From Rhodococcus sp. ABRD24 (GTDB lineage Bacteria; Actinomycetota; Actinomycetes; Mycobacteriales; Mycobacteriaceae): DNA of 64,000 bases. The translations under genes and the position numbers were made by a program. Positions 1 through 6,969 of the stretch are shown one piece after another. Position 1 is the first letter of the stretch; each line of letters begins with the position of its first letter. The stretch covers positions 4,154,001 through 4,218,000 of the forward strand of contig NZ_CP035319.1 in assembly GCF_004328705.1 (NCBI RefSeq), given 5' to 3'. Below the pieces are notes generated by a model. It saw only the letters and a program-made list of their open reading frames with translations. It searched no databases and was not told where the DNA came from.

Positions 1-1
1 G

Positions 2-634
2 CGCCCTGTCGACGAGCCCTGGCCTCGTCTGACCTGGCCGGTCCCCGCTGAGACGGAGCTGACAGGCGAGGTAGTGCGGTTGAATCCGGTCGATCCGGCT
101 GCTGACGCAGCGGACTTGTTCCGGGCGCTCGACGACGACGCCGTCTGGGCATATGTTCCTGGGCGTCCCTGCGATCCGCGGGGTTTCGAGGAGATCCTGC
201 GCTCCCGTCACGTCCAGCCTGAGTGGAATACCTGGATCGTTCGCACCCGATGCGCGATCGCGGGTCTGCCGGCAGGTGCGGTGGTCGGCACGACCTCGTT
301 TCTCGACGCGAGCGCGCACGATGCGCGTCTCGAGATCGGCTACACGCTGTACACACCCGCGGTGTGGTCCAGTGCGGTGAACCCGGAGACCAAGCTGCTG
401 CTACTGGGCTATGCCTTCGACACCCTTCGCGCAGGCCGCGTCCAACTCAAGACTGACGCCAGAAATCACCGCTCCCAACAGGCCATTGCCCGGCTCGGTG
501 CCCAGTACGAGGGAACTCTGCGGCGCCATTTTCGGCGACCCGACGGGACCGTCCGTGACACTGTCATGTTTTCCGTGATCGCGGAGGACTGGCCGGATGT
601 GCGTCAGCGCCTCACCTCGCGGCTGCAAAACTGA
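2..634 (+). CDS. GNAT-family N-acetyltransferase, 5' end outside the window
   Basis: The frame is open from the first complete codon at position 2, so this gene starts upstream of the window. A GTG at 74 could serve as a start. However, the residues before it (ending LTGEVVRLNP) look like the usual first strand of RimJ/RimL-type acetyltransferases, which argues for a longer protein. The C-terminal half has the family pattern: a GYTLYTPAVW segment, a helix beginning NPETKLLLLGYAF, then the asparagine-containing stretch TDARNHRSQQAIARLGAQYEG typical of acetyl-CoA binding in ribosomal-protein and amino-group acetyltransferases. The acceptor substrate cannot be told. The gene overlaps the tail of the convergent zeta-toxin fragment by about 23 bases. 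Confidence 0.85.
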   Translation, partial: RPVDEPWPRLTWPVPAETELTGEVVRLNPVDPAADAADLFRALDDDAVWAYVPGRPCDPRGFEEILRSRHVQPEWNTWIVRTRCAIAGLPAGAVVGTTSFLDASAHDARLEIGYTLYTPAVWSSAVNPETKLLLLGYAFDTLRAGRVQLKTDARNHRSQQAIARLGAQYEGTLRRHFRRPDGTVRDTVMFSVIAEDWPDVRQRLTSRLQN

Positions 635-1160
635 CTCCCGGTATGCTCGCTTCGCTGACCTCGAGGGCGTTGACCTCGGTGACGGACTTTCCGTGCAGAG
701 GTGCCTTGTCCGGCTCCCGAAACTCGGTGAACAACGAGTCCACGGCGGTCGCGGGCACCCACCGGCCGCCGAGCTGCGCGGCGGGATCGGCCGGCGCGTT
801 GAGCGCCTGGAGGAAGCCCTGACGCCACCTGGCGACGATTCGCTCGGCGGCTACGCCCTTCGGAGCCTCGACGTCGATGACCTGGATGGTGTAGCCGGCC
901 CGGCTCAGGTCGGAGACCAGCCGCTCGGCGTGACTCTTCCAGGCGAGGGTTCCGTCGATGATCAGGTTCTCGCCGCGGGCCACGGCGTCGCGCTCTGCGG
1001 CCGCGAACAGGAAGTCGGTCGACTCGCGGTGGACGAGCGCGGACAGCTCGAAGGGATAGAACAGGCTCGCCTCGCCCGGCTGTGACCGCAGCTCCGGTGG
1101 CAACAGTTCCTGTAGGGAACCGTCCGCGACTGCCGCTTCGAGGAGGTACCGCTTGAACAC
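612..1160 (-). pseudogene. Zeta-toxin-like kinase, C-terminal part only
   Basis: The product resembles the core of zeta-toxin (UDP-GlcNAc kinase-like) proteins. It begins WRELDADVFKRYLLE when the open frame just upstream of the GTG at 1160 is included. It continues with a VHRESTDFLFAAAERDAVARG helix and the strand LIIDGTLAW. The N-terminal P-loop (GxxGxGKS/T) that binds ATP is absent. The frame stays open upstream to about 1310, where IS1380-type sequence begins, but no Walker A is visible there. The simplest reading is a toxin gene beheaded by the insertion. No antitoxin gene is recognisable beside it. A short intact kinase-like protein cannot be excluded, but without a P-loop activity is unlikely. 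Confidence 0.6.
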
Positions 1161-1311
1161 ATCGGCATCGAGTTCGCGCCATTGCCGCTGGTCCCGGCCG
1201 TGGTTTTCGTGTTCGGCGCTGGGCGACTGCCCGACGCGGTCGGGTGGCGTCGGGGTCCAGGGCCCCGAGGGTGGGTTGTCCTCTTGTCTCGGCTGGTCGG
1301 ATTCGTACTGG

Positions 1312-2690
1312 TCAGGTGGGTGCCGGCAGCCTCGTCAGGCGGGTGAGCGCGGTGGTGAGCAGGTCGCCGTGGCGTGCGTTCGCGGACAACCTCAGGTGGG
1401 TGCGGCGGGCGTGGCGGGCGATGCGGCCGGCGACCTGGAACAGCCGCAGGCGCAGCCGTTTGGGTTCCCACCGCCGTGCGTGTTCGGTGTCGAAGGCGAG
1501 CATCTGGGCCCACGCGATCAGCTCGCACGCGAGTTGCACGACCGCCAACCAGATCCGGTTCTGATCGAACTGGTGGAGTGGAAGGTTCTGCAGTCCGGTG
1601 TCTTTCGCGCCACGGATGCGGTCCTCGCAGCGGGCCCGGCGCCGATGGCGTAGCTCTAGGTCGGGTAGTTGGCCGCGGCGGGTGTTCGTGGCGAACGCGG
1701 TCAACCGCAGTCCGTCGACGTCGGTGAACCGCAACTGCGCCCCCGGATGGGGGCGTTCCTTCCGGACGATCACCCGCATGCCCTCCGGCCAACCGGACAG
1801 GTCGAGCAGTCCGGTCAGCTCCGCTACCCAGGCGCCTTCTCTGACCTGTCCGTCGGCGTCGTATGCCGGTGTCTACACGTCCTTCGGGATCAGGCCGATC
1901 CTGTCCATCATCGCCGCGGTGAGCCCGAATCCGACCGAATACGCCAGCTGTCGTTTGGTCAGGTACTTGAGGAACTCGTGGGTGCCGCCGGCGGCATCGG
2001 TGCGGATCAGCACCTTCCGCCCGACCCGGTAGCCCGGATCGCACGGCAACTGTGCGAGCGCCGTCTTGACCACGGTGCCGTGGTCGGCGGCGGTGTTCGC
2101 GCCGGCGTTGCCGGGGCGCAGCAGCATCGCCACCGGTTCCCCGGTCCCACTCTCGCCGTGATCAGCGAACGCGCACAGCGGGTGAAACCCGTAGCCCTGC
2201 TTGTATGTTGGTGCCGCAGACTCCTTGTCGGAATGCGCGGTCACCAGGGTCGCGTCGAGGTCGATGATCAGCGGCGTCGCCTCGCCGCTGCCGTGATCGG
2301 GGGCGCGGTCTCCGGCCGCGGACCACGCCCAGGCACGGGCTTGCGCACGGGCGGTGTCGATCGCCGCCAACACCGCCGTCGTGTCGCCGGCCAGCGCGCC
2401 GATCGCCCGCGAGACAGTCGGATCCGAGGCCACGACCCCGAACACCTCCGGATGCGCCCGCAACTGGGCCACATCGGCCAAACAGTCCCCGCCGATCGCT
2501 AATCCGACAGCGAGGTCGAGCACGATCTTGCCCGGATCGTGCGTGGCCAGGGGCTTGCGCCACGGCGACAGCGCGGCCGACAACGCCGTCGTCAGACCCG
2601 TCTTCTCGCGGTGCGCAGCAGCAGCACCGCACCGGCGTGCGACACAACACCCGATCCGGTGGCGCTTGCGGACAACGACGGACAGCAGGA
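1312..2690 (-). pseudogene. IS1380-family transposase with amber stop and likely frameshift
   Basis: The main reading frame from about 2605 down carries an IS1380-type DDE transposase. Recognisable segments are DPTVSRAIGALAGDT, the LIIDLDATLVTAHSDKE strand with the first aspartates, GYGFHPLCAFAD, LIRTDAAGGTHEF, and the C-terminal RRRARCEDRIRGAKDTGL with the catalytic glutamate. A TAG at 1873-1875 interrupts this frame after LIPKDV. Translation then continues in the same frame with TPAYDADGQVREGAWVAELT, so a single substitution, probably TGG to TAG, explains the break. The N-terminus lies in another frame (VVSHAGAVLLLRTAR), implying an indel near 2605. Both lesions predict an inactive product. 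Confidence 0.75.
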
Positions 2691-2707
2691 CGTAAACTTC
2701 CTCACCT

Positions 2708-2779
2708 GAAAGGTGCTCCTCGATCACGCGAATGTTCAACCTTAGACAAGTCGAATTTTCGCAGGTCGGAGCACCTTTC
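2708..2779. repeat. 12-bp perfect inverted repeat at an IS junction
   Basis: GAAAGGTGCTCC at 2708-2719 is repeated in inverted orientation at 2768-2779 with 48 bases between. The pair sits between the start of the IS1380-type transposase and the ISL3 fragment. It may mark a transposon end or be the promoter-proximal hairpin of the IS. Confidence 0.6.
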
Positions 2780-2780
2780 T

Positions 2781-2998
2781 TCATAAGCGACACGATGCCG
2801 TCGGCGAATCACCGTGAAAGCGCGAGGCTGGCCCTCGCCTACTTCGACGTCAGGGTCTCGAACGGCCCGGTCGAGGCGATCAACGGCCGACTCGAACACC
2901 TACGCGGCATCGCGCTCGGGTCCCGCAACATCAACCACTACATCCTGTTGTCGTTGATCCACTCCGGTCAGCTTCAGGATCGGATCAACGCACTCTGA
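2781..2998 (+). pseudogene. ISL3-family transposase, C-terminal fragment
   Basis: Only the last 70 or so codons of an ISL3 transposase remain. The diagnostic tail motif is present: SNGPVEAINGRLEHLRGIAL followed by RNINHYILLSLIHSG. The frame is open from an ATG at 2732, but the residues before about 2800 are derived from the neighbouring IS and are not transposase-like. The fragment ends with a TGA at 2996-2998. It cannot encode an active enzyme, because the N-terminal zinc and HTH domains and the first catalytic aspartates are missing. Confidence 0.75.
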
Positions 2999-3051
2999 AT
3001 CAGGAAAGAGTCATTCAAGGCCGCCCTCGAGAGTCTGGACTCCGATCCATG

Positions 3052-3822
3052 TCAGGCGCCTGAATCAGAGCCAATGTCACCACTGTCATGGCCGGGTGCG
3101 TCCAGGAGCCGAGATCGCCACTTCGGCGGCCACGGTGCGGCTCTGAAAGATGTGGGCTCGTCGATACTTCGAACATCGCCAGCTTGGTTGATGAATGATG
3201 TGCGCACTGAGTAGTCATGCTCTGTGAGATGGACTTCGAGGGATCCATCGACGACAGATAGCACCCACTGGTCCATGTCTTTAATCAGTTCTGTGGACCC
3301 GCGATCGCACGCATCGCACCCACAGTCGGGGATCGATGCCAAACTCACCGCCGGGTCGCCGGCCGCGACCGTCACGGTGAATATGTGTTCGCTGTCCACT
3401 GGCGTGTGTGTTGTCAACACCAATGGGACCGCACCGGCAGCTGTCGGTGCGAGAATTGTTCCGGCCCCGCCGGCGTCGAGTGGGCGGAACGCCCACCTTG
3501 TTTCAGATGCTTCGCGTGCCCAGCCGCGATCGAGGAGAACTTTCGTCCAGGCTTGCGCTCGGGCGACCACGATCAGGAACTTCTCTGGGTCTGTGACCCG
3601 CTCGTAGGCTTCCTCGTTCGGTACCTGGCCATCCTTGTACGGGTTTGGCCACCCAGGAGTGTCGGCGCCAGTGACCGCGAAAACGTTGTCGACGTCGGCG
3701 AGTAAGTCGCACATGTCACCGGACAGCAGCGGTACGTATCCGCGCCAGCCATTTTCGACTGCGCTGAAAAGGTTGCCGTTGTACTCGTCCCACCAAGACC
3801 GCGCTTGACTAGAAGTCACCAC
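3052..3822 (-). CDS. DUF6226-family protein
   Basis: The product of about 256 residues matches the actinobacterial DUF6226 pattern. It has an N-terminal segment with FAVTGADTPGWPNP, followed by EEAYERVTDPEKF and a helix with ARAQAWTKVLLDRG. It also has the cysteine motif CGCDACDRGS, whose three cysteines could bind a metal. The function of the family is unknown. The open frame reaches a TTG at 3855, but tandem GTG codons at 3822 and 3819 are better starts, and the residues before them are not family-like. No strong ribosome-binding site decides between them. It stands alone on the minus strand downstream of the LGFP-repeat gene in a transposon-rich stretch. Confidence 0.6.
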   Translation of the reverse strand: MVTSSQARSWWDEYNGNLFSAVENGWRGYVPLLSGDMCDLLADVDNVFAVTGADTPGWPNPYKDGQVPNEEAYERVTDPEKFLIVVARAQAWTKVLLDRGWAREASETRWAFRPLDAGGAGTILAPTAAGAVPLVLTTHTPVDSEHIFTVTVAAGDPAVSLASIPDCGCDACDRGSTELIKDMDQWVLSVVDGSLEVHLTEHDYSVRTSFINQAGDVRSIDEPTSFRAAPWPPKWRSRLLDAPGHDSGDIGSDSGA

Positions 3823-3930
3823 ATGAACGTACCCGCGCGTAGGGATATGCCGCAATCGCCTCTGCGTAGTGTTTTATGCGGCTGGTCTTTGGAAAATATC
3901 CGCAGGATGGAGATTCTTTGAATGAAACCA

Positions 3931-4008
3931 CGAAACCACGAAACCCCGAACATTTTGCAGGATACGCTTATGGGTGCGTCGTTGCATCAACGGGGTTTCG
4001 TGGTTTCG
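3931..4008. repeat. 18-bp perfect inverted repeat
   Basis: CGAAACCACGAAACCCCG at 3931-3948 is matched by its exact reverse complement at 3991-4008, with a 42-base spacer. The left arm itself contains a GAAACCAC direct repeat. It lies between two minus-strand genes, the LGFP-repeat gene and the DUF6226 gene. It is long for a terminator and lacks a T-run, so it may be a transposon or MITE remnant. Confidence 0.6.
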
Positions 4009-4092
4009 GCCATACTCATTGAGTGCGAGTTGGTTGTTCAACGAGGGGTGGGTGCAGACCTATCGGTTCCGCGAATCTTGAGGGATCCGACC

Positions 4093-4836
4093 TCAGACCT
4101 CGCAGTCAAGCTCCTTTGTGGGCGGATAGACCGCAGCGTAGTATGTCTTCCCGCCGTAAATGATCGTGCCCATGGTCCGGCCACCGAATCGGGTCATCAC
4201 CTTCCCGGTGCAGTGGAAGGACAGGTTCTTCTGCTCGAAAGAAATCACAGGTCCCATCGTCGTCTGTTCAGTCGCCGAAATAGCCCTGGGCCACGTCGTC
4301 CAGTACTTATACCTCAGGTCGGACTCGTGCTTGATGCTCTCCACGGCCACGTCGCACCATGTATACGGCTTGAAGCCGGCAACTCCGTATCCCATCCCGG
4401 TCCCACTTCTTGTACGCCAGTGAATGTACCGCGGCTCAATTTTGCAGGGGCCGTAGCTTACTGTTCCCCGCGCCGCGGGCGCGGGCTGACCATTTTCGAT
4501 TGCGTCAAAGTAGGCTATGGCGATGTTATCCCCATTGGGGATCTCGTCGGTGGCTGGGTAGCCCAGCGAGCCGGCCTCCCAGCCGTGTTGTTGCCACTTG
4601 GTCATGAACAGGAGGGTGACGGGATGCGCGCCAGTGGCTGCAGACCAGTAGATGGAGCCATTCAAGAACTCGCTGCGTGCGCCAGTGTTTCCTGGGTTCT
4701 GGTACTCGGGCGAGTTCGGGAAACTCAACCAACTGCCGGGGCCGCCCATGGCGTTGTACTTGTCACGGATAGCCCCGCACACTGCGTGCGGCGACGGCCA
4801 GTACGTTTGGCAATTCGAGGTGAGAGCCAGCGCCAT
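4093..4836 (-). pseudogene. LGFP-repeat cell-wall protein, signal peptide lost
   Basis: The first half carries LGFP repeats, modules of secreted mycolate-actinobacterial proteins thought to associate with the cell wall. Visible are AIRDKYNAMGGPGSWLSFP, a GSIYWSAATGAHPV segment, and WQQHGWEAGSLGYPATDE. The second half is a cysteine-containing domain of unknown function ending ELDCEV. Family members normally begin with a signal peptide just before the CxTYWP motif. Here the ATG at 4834-4836 lies only a few residues before that motif, and IS3 sequence starts immediately beyond it. The insertion has therefore removed the export signal and promoter. If translated, the product would stay in the cytoplasm. 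Confidence 0.6.
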
Positions 4837-4883
4837 TCGTTCAGACAGATCGGCGTCAAGGATGCGCTGCGGGAGATCGCGAA

Positions 4884-4890
4884 GGGAAAA
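4884..4890 (+). other. Programmed -1 frameshift heptamer (G GGA AAA) of IS3 OrfA/OrfB
   Basis: The OrfA zero frame reads AAG GGA AAA TTT TAG. The heptamer G GGA AAA has the X XXY YYZ form. Slipping back one base gives GGG AAA ATT TTA GGC, which continues exactly in the OrfB frame as KILGPAAKRRAVDML. This is the standard way IS3 elements make the OrfAB transposase. Confidence 0.6.
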
Positions 4891-5333
4891 TTTTAGGCCC
4901 GGCGGCCAAGCGGCGGGCGGTGGACATGCTTGTGCAGGTCAAGGGCATGTCCGAGCGGTTCGCCTGTAAGGTCGTCGGGCTGCATCGATCCACGTTCCGG
5001 CGGTTGCCGGCCGATCAGACCCCGGACGATCCCGATGCCGGTGTCAGGGCCTGGCTGCGCGAGTACGCGCGCAAGAACCCCTGTCACGGGTTCCGCCGGG
5101 CGTGGGCGGCGTTGAGGTTCGACGAAGGCCACCGGGTCAACCGTAAGCGGGTGCACCGGTTGTGGAAACAGGAGGGCCTGCAGGTGCGGGTGCATCAGCG
5201 GCGTAAACGCGCCGGATCCTCGTCGGTGCCGGCGATCACTGCGGATGCACCGAGGACGGTGTGGGCGTTGGATTTCCAGTTCGACTCCACCGTCGACGGA
5301 CGGGCGGGGAAGATCGCGTCGATGGTCGATGAA

Positions 5334-5368
5334 CCTCCCCCAAGCACTTCGTGCAGGGCGGTACCCCC
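5334..5368. repeat. 35-base interruption inside the IS3 transposase
   Basis: Upstream frame ends MVDE at 5333 and downstream frame resumes TRESLL at 5369, where an intact IS3 OrfB would need about one codon. The intervening bases (CCTCCCCCAAGCAC...GGTACCCCC) are C-rich. They resemble a short dispersed or MITE-like repeat rather than coding sequence. Confidence 0.5.
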
Positions 5369-5848
5369 ACCCGGGAGTCGCTGCTGCATCTGGTGGAACG
5401 CTCGATCACCGGTGAGAAGCTCGTCGCCGAACTCGAGCGGGTGTTCGGTGTCCGTGGTGTCCCGAGGGTGCTGCGGTGCGACAACGGTCCGGAGATGATT
5501 TCCGAAGCGCTGCAACGGTTTTGCGGCGACCGGGTCGGGATCACCTATATCCCGCCCGGTACGCCCTGGAACAACGGCTACATCGAATCGTTCAACCGCC
5601 GGCTTCGTGCCGAGTGCCTCAACCGCAACCACTGGACCTCCCTGCTCGAGGCCCGCGTGGTCATCGGTGACTTCAAAACCGACCACAACCTGCGACACTG
5701 GCATTCAGCGCTGGGCTACCGGACACCGGCCGAGTACGCTGCGGCCTGCACCCACACCCGCCACCCGGTGGACTGTGGGATCAACTGACAACGGACGAAA
5801 CAAACCGGGCTCTACTCCCGGGTGGTCGCGCTATCGGGGACCGGCCAG

Positions 5849-5947
5849 TCAGTTGTCGACCAGCTTCCGCCCTTTGGGCCAGACACTGAACAGACTCACG
5901 ACGGCAAGGATGATGAGTATCCAGAGATTAACTGACGACTGACCCAT
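5849..5947 (-). CDS. Small single-span membrane protein (32 aa)
   Basis: A short frame encodes a 32-residue product whose middle, roughly residues 8-23 (LWILIILAVVSLFSVW), is a credible membrane span. It is followed by a basic tail (KGRKLV). The ATG at 5945-5947 is preceded by a GGAGAG ribosome-binding motif 4-5 bases upstream. It fills the gap between the IS3 remnant and the DUF4913 gene. I recognise no family. The case rests on the ribosome-binding site and hydropathy alone. Confidence 0.35.
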   Translation of the reverse strand: MGQSSVNLWILIILAVVSLFSVWPKGRKLVDN

Positions 5948-6001
5948 GCTCTCCAATAACGATCTGAGAGTTTAGAGAGCGGCACCGACGTACAGAAACC
6001 G

Positions 6002-6652
6002 CTACTCGCCAAGCAGTGCGGTGAGGATGGCGTCGGGGACGGCGGCGCTGCCCATCGACGGGTGCATGGTCGGTGCGTGGGACATCGGTCCGGTGTCGCC
6101 GTCGAGGATGACGCGTAGGTGGGCGTCGAGGTGGTGGATCCACCAGTTCGACATAGCAGCAGGGTCTTTGTCGGCGCGGGCTTTTTCCCATGCTTGGTGG
6201 AGGGCCTTGAGTCGGCCGACAACCTCGGGGTACATCCACCAGCGCTGGTCCCAGGACAGACCTTTGCCGGCGTCTGGGTTGATCCGGCGGCGGATCACCT
6301 TGATGAAGAAGCAGTCGACCCATTCGAAGACGTTCGCGTACCGCGGTTCGATCGTCTCTTCCTCGTCGTCCTCGCTGTCGGGCTCGTGCTCGTCGTATTG
6401 CGTGAAGTCCGGCTCGGCGTCGGCGTCCTCGACGAGGTCGTTGGTGACGTCCTGCTCATCCTCGGGCTCACCCTCGGACTCGGGATCGGCGTCCTCGACT
6501 GTGTCGGCGTCGCTATCGGATTCGGCCTCGGCCTCGACCGCTTCGCTGGCCCACATCTCGTCGAGCGCGGCGTCTGCGTCGAAGTCTTCCTCGCCGCCGT
6601 TCTCGGGCTTGCCTTCGTCCCACGCGAGCTGGTTCGGGTTCGTGGCGATCAT
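6002..6652 (-). CDS. DUF4913-family protein with long acidic linker
   Basis: The 216-residue product starts at an ATG (6650-6652) with AGGAG about 8 bases upstream. Residues of roughly 20-100 are extremely acidic (Asp/Glu/Ser/Ala-rich) and probably disordered. Residues of about 105-185 match DUF4913: YANVFEWVDCFFIKVIRRR, then WDQRWWMYPEVVGRLKALHQAWE, then WWIHHLDAHLRVILD. DUF4913 proteins occur mainly on actinobacterial plasmids, integrative elements and phages. Their role is unknown, though the tryptophan-rich core suggests a nucleic-acid or protein-binding module. Its presence beside several transposon remnants supports a mobile origin for this part of the window. Confidence 0.75.
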   Translation of the reverse strand: MIATNPNQLAWDEGKPENGGEEDFDADAALDEMWASEAVEAEAESDSDADTVEDADPESEGEPEDEQDVTNDLVEDADAEPDFTQYDEHEPDSEDDEEETIEPRYANVFEWVDCFFIKVIRRRINPDAGKGLSWDQRWWMYPEVVGRLKALHQAWEKARADKDPAAMSNWWIHHLDAHLRVILDGDTGPMSHAPTMHPSMGSAAVPDAILTALLGE

Positions 6653-6969
6653 CGTCGGGTCTCCTCGCGTGTGGGGGACCAGCGACAGCGTTCCCGATCC
6701 GGCCGGGTCGCTTCACCGGACGGTTGACGAGGCTGAACGGGTAGCAACGACGCTGTTGGACGTTCGACCTGATTCGGGCGAATTCCACAATCGAGATTGG
6801 TTCGAGATGCTACGTTCACCTCGCCGATAAGCATGTAGCTGGGGAACCCTTGATCCGTCAGTCGGGGCGGGCGAATTCGTGAGAGTAATGCGGACATTCG
6901 GAGATTCTTTCTGCGTCCATGTGGTATCGGCTGGCTTTTCGTATTGCTGATGGAGGAGGTCGTACCACC
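6653..6969. other. 317-bp intergenic region between divergent genes
   Basis: This gap separates the start of the DUF4913 gene (minus) from the start of the LGS-repeat gene (plus) and should hold both promoters. I see no RNA gene, no strong palindrome and no convincing coding region in it. Confidence 0.4.

Larger units (their letters stand above)
1312..2780 (-). mobile_element. IS1380-family insertion sequence, inactivated
   Basis: The element is defined by its transposase coding region on the minus strand. Its upstream end is probably near 2780, where an ISL3 fragment begins. Terminal inverted repeats could not be paired with confidence, because the sequence before 1312 does not repeat the GAAAGGTGCTCC motif seen at 2708-2779. 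It separates the zeta-toxin fragment from an ISL3 transposase tail, giving a nested transposon scar. Confidence 0.65.
4837..5788 (+). mobile_element. IS3-family insertion sequence remnant
   Basis: It contains the last codons of OrfA (ending ALREIAKGKF and a TAG at 4894-4896), a -1 frameshift site, and most of OrfB. The 5' part of OrfA and the left inverted repeat are missing, so the element is truncated where it abuts the LGFP-repeat gene. A 35-base interruption breaks OrfB. Confidence 0.75.
4884..5788 (+). pseudogene. IS3-family transposase OrfB, interrupted
   Basis: OrfB opens with AAKRRAVDMLVQVKGMSERFA and an HTH_21-like region (CHGFRRAWAALRFDEGHRVNRKRVHRLW). The DDE integrase core follows: first aspartate in WALDFQFDSTVDG, second in LRCDNGPEMIS, and the glutamate in TPWNNGYIESFNRRLRAEC. 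It ends with a YRTPAEYAAAC segment before the stop at 5788. Between MVDE (to 5333) and TRESLLHLVERS (from 5369) the frame is broken by 35 bases that are not transposase-like, so no full-length protein is made. All three catalytic residues are still present in the DNA. Confidence 0.8.

Noticed and set aside
962..2044. 360-codon minus-strand frame across the IS1380/zeta junction
   Set aside because: It is out of frame with both the transposase and the zeta fragment and shows Arg/Pro-rich noise.
5334..5368. The IS3 interruption as a simple sequencing frameshift
   Set aside because: A 35-base C-rich insert with intact flanking codons is too long for a single-base sequencing error.
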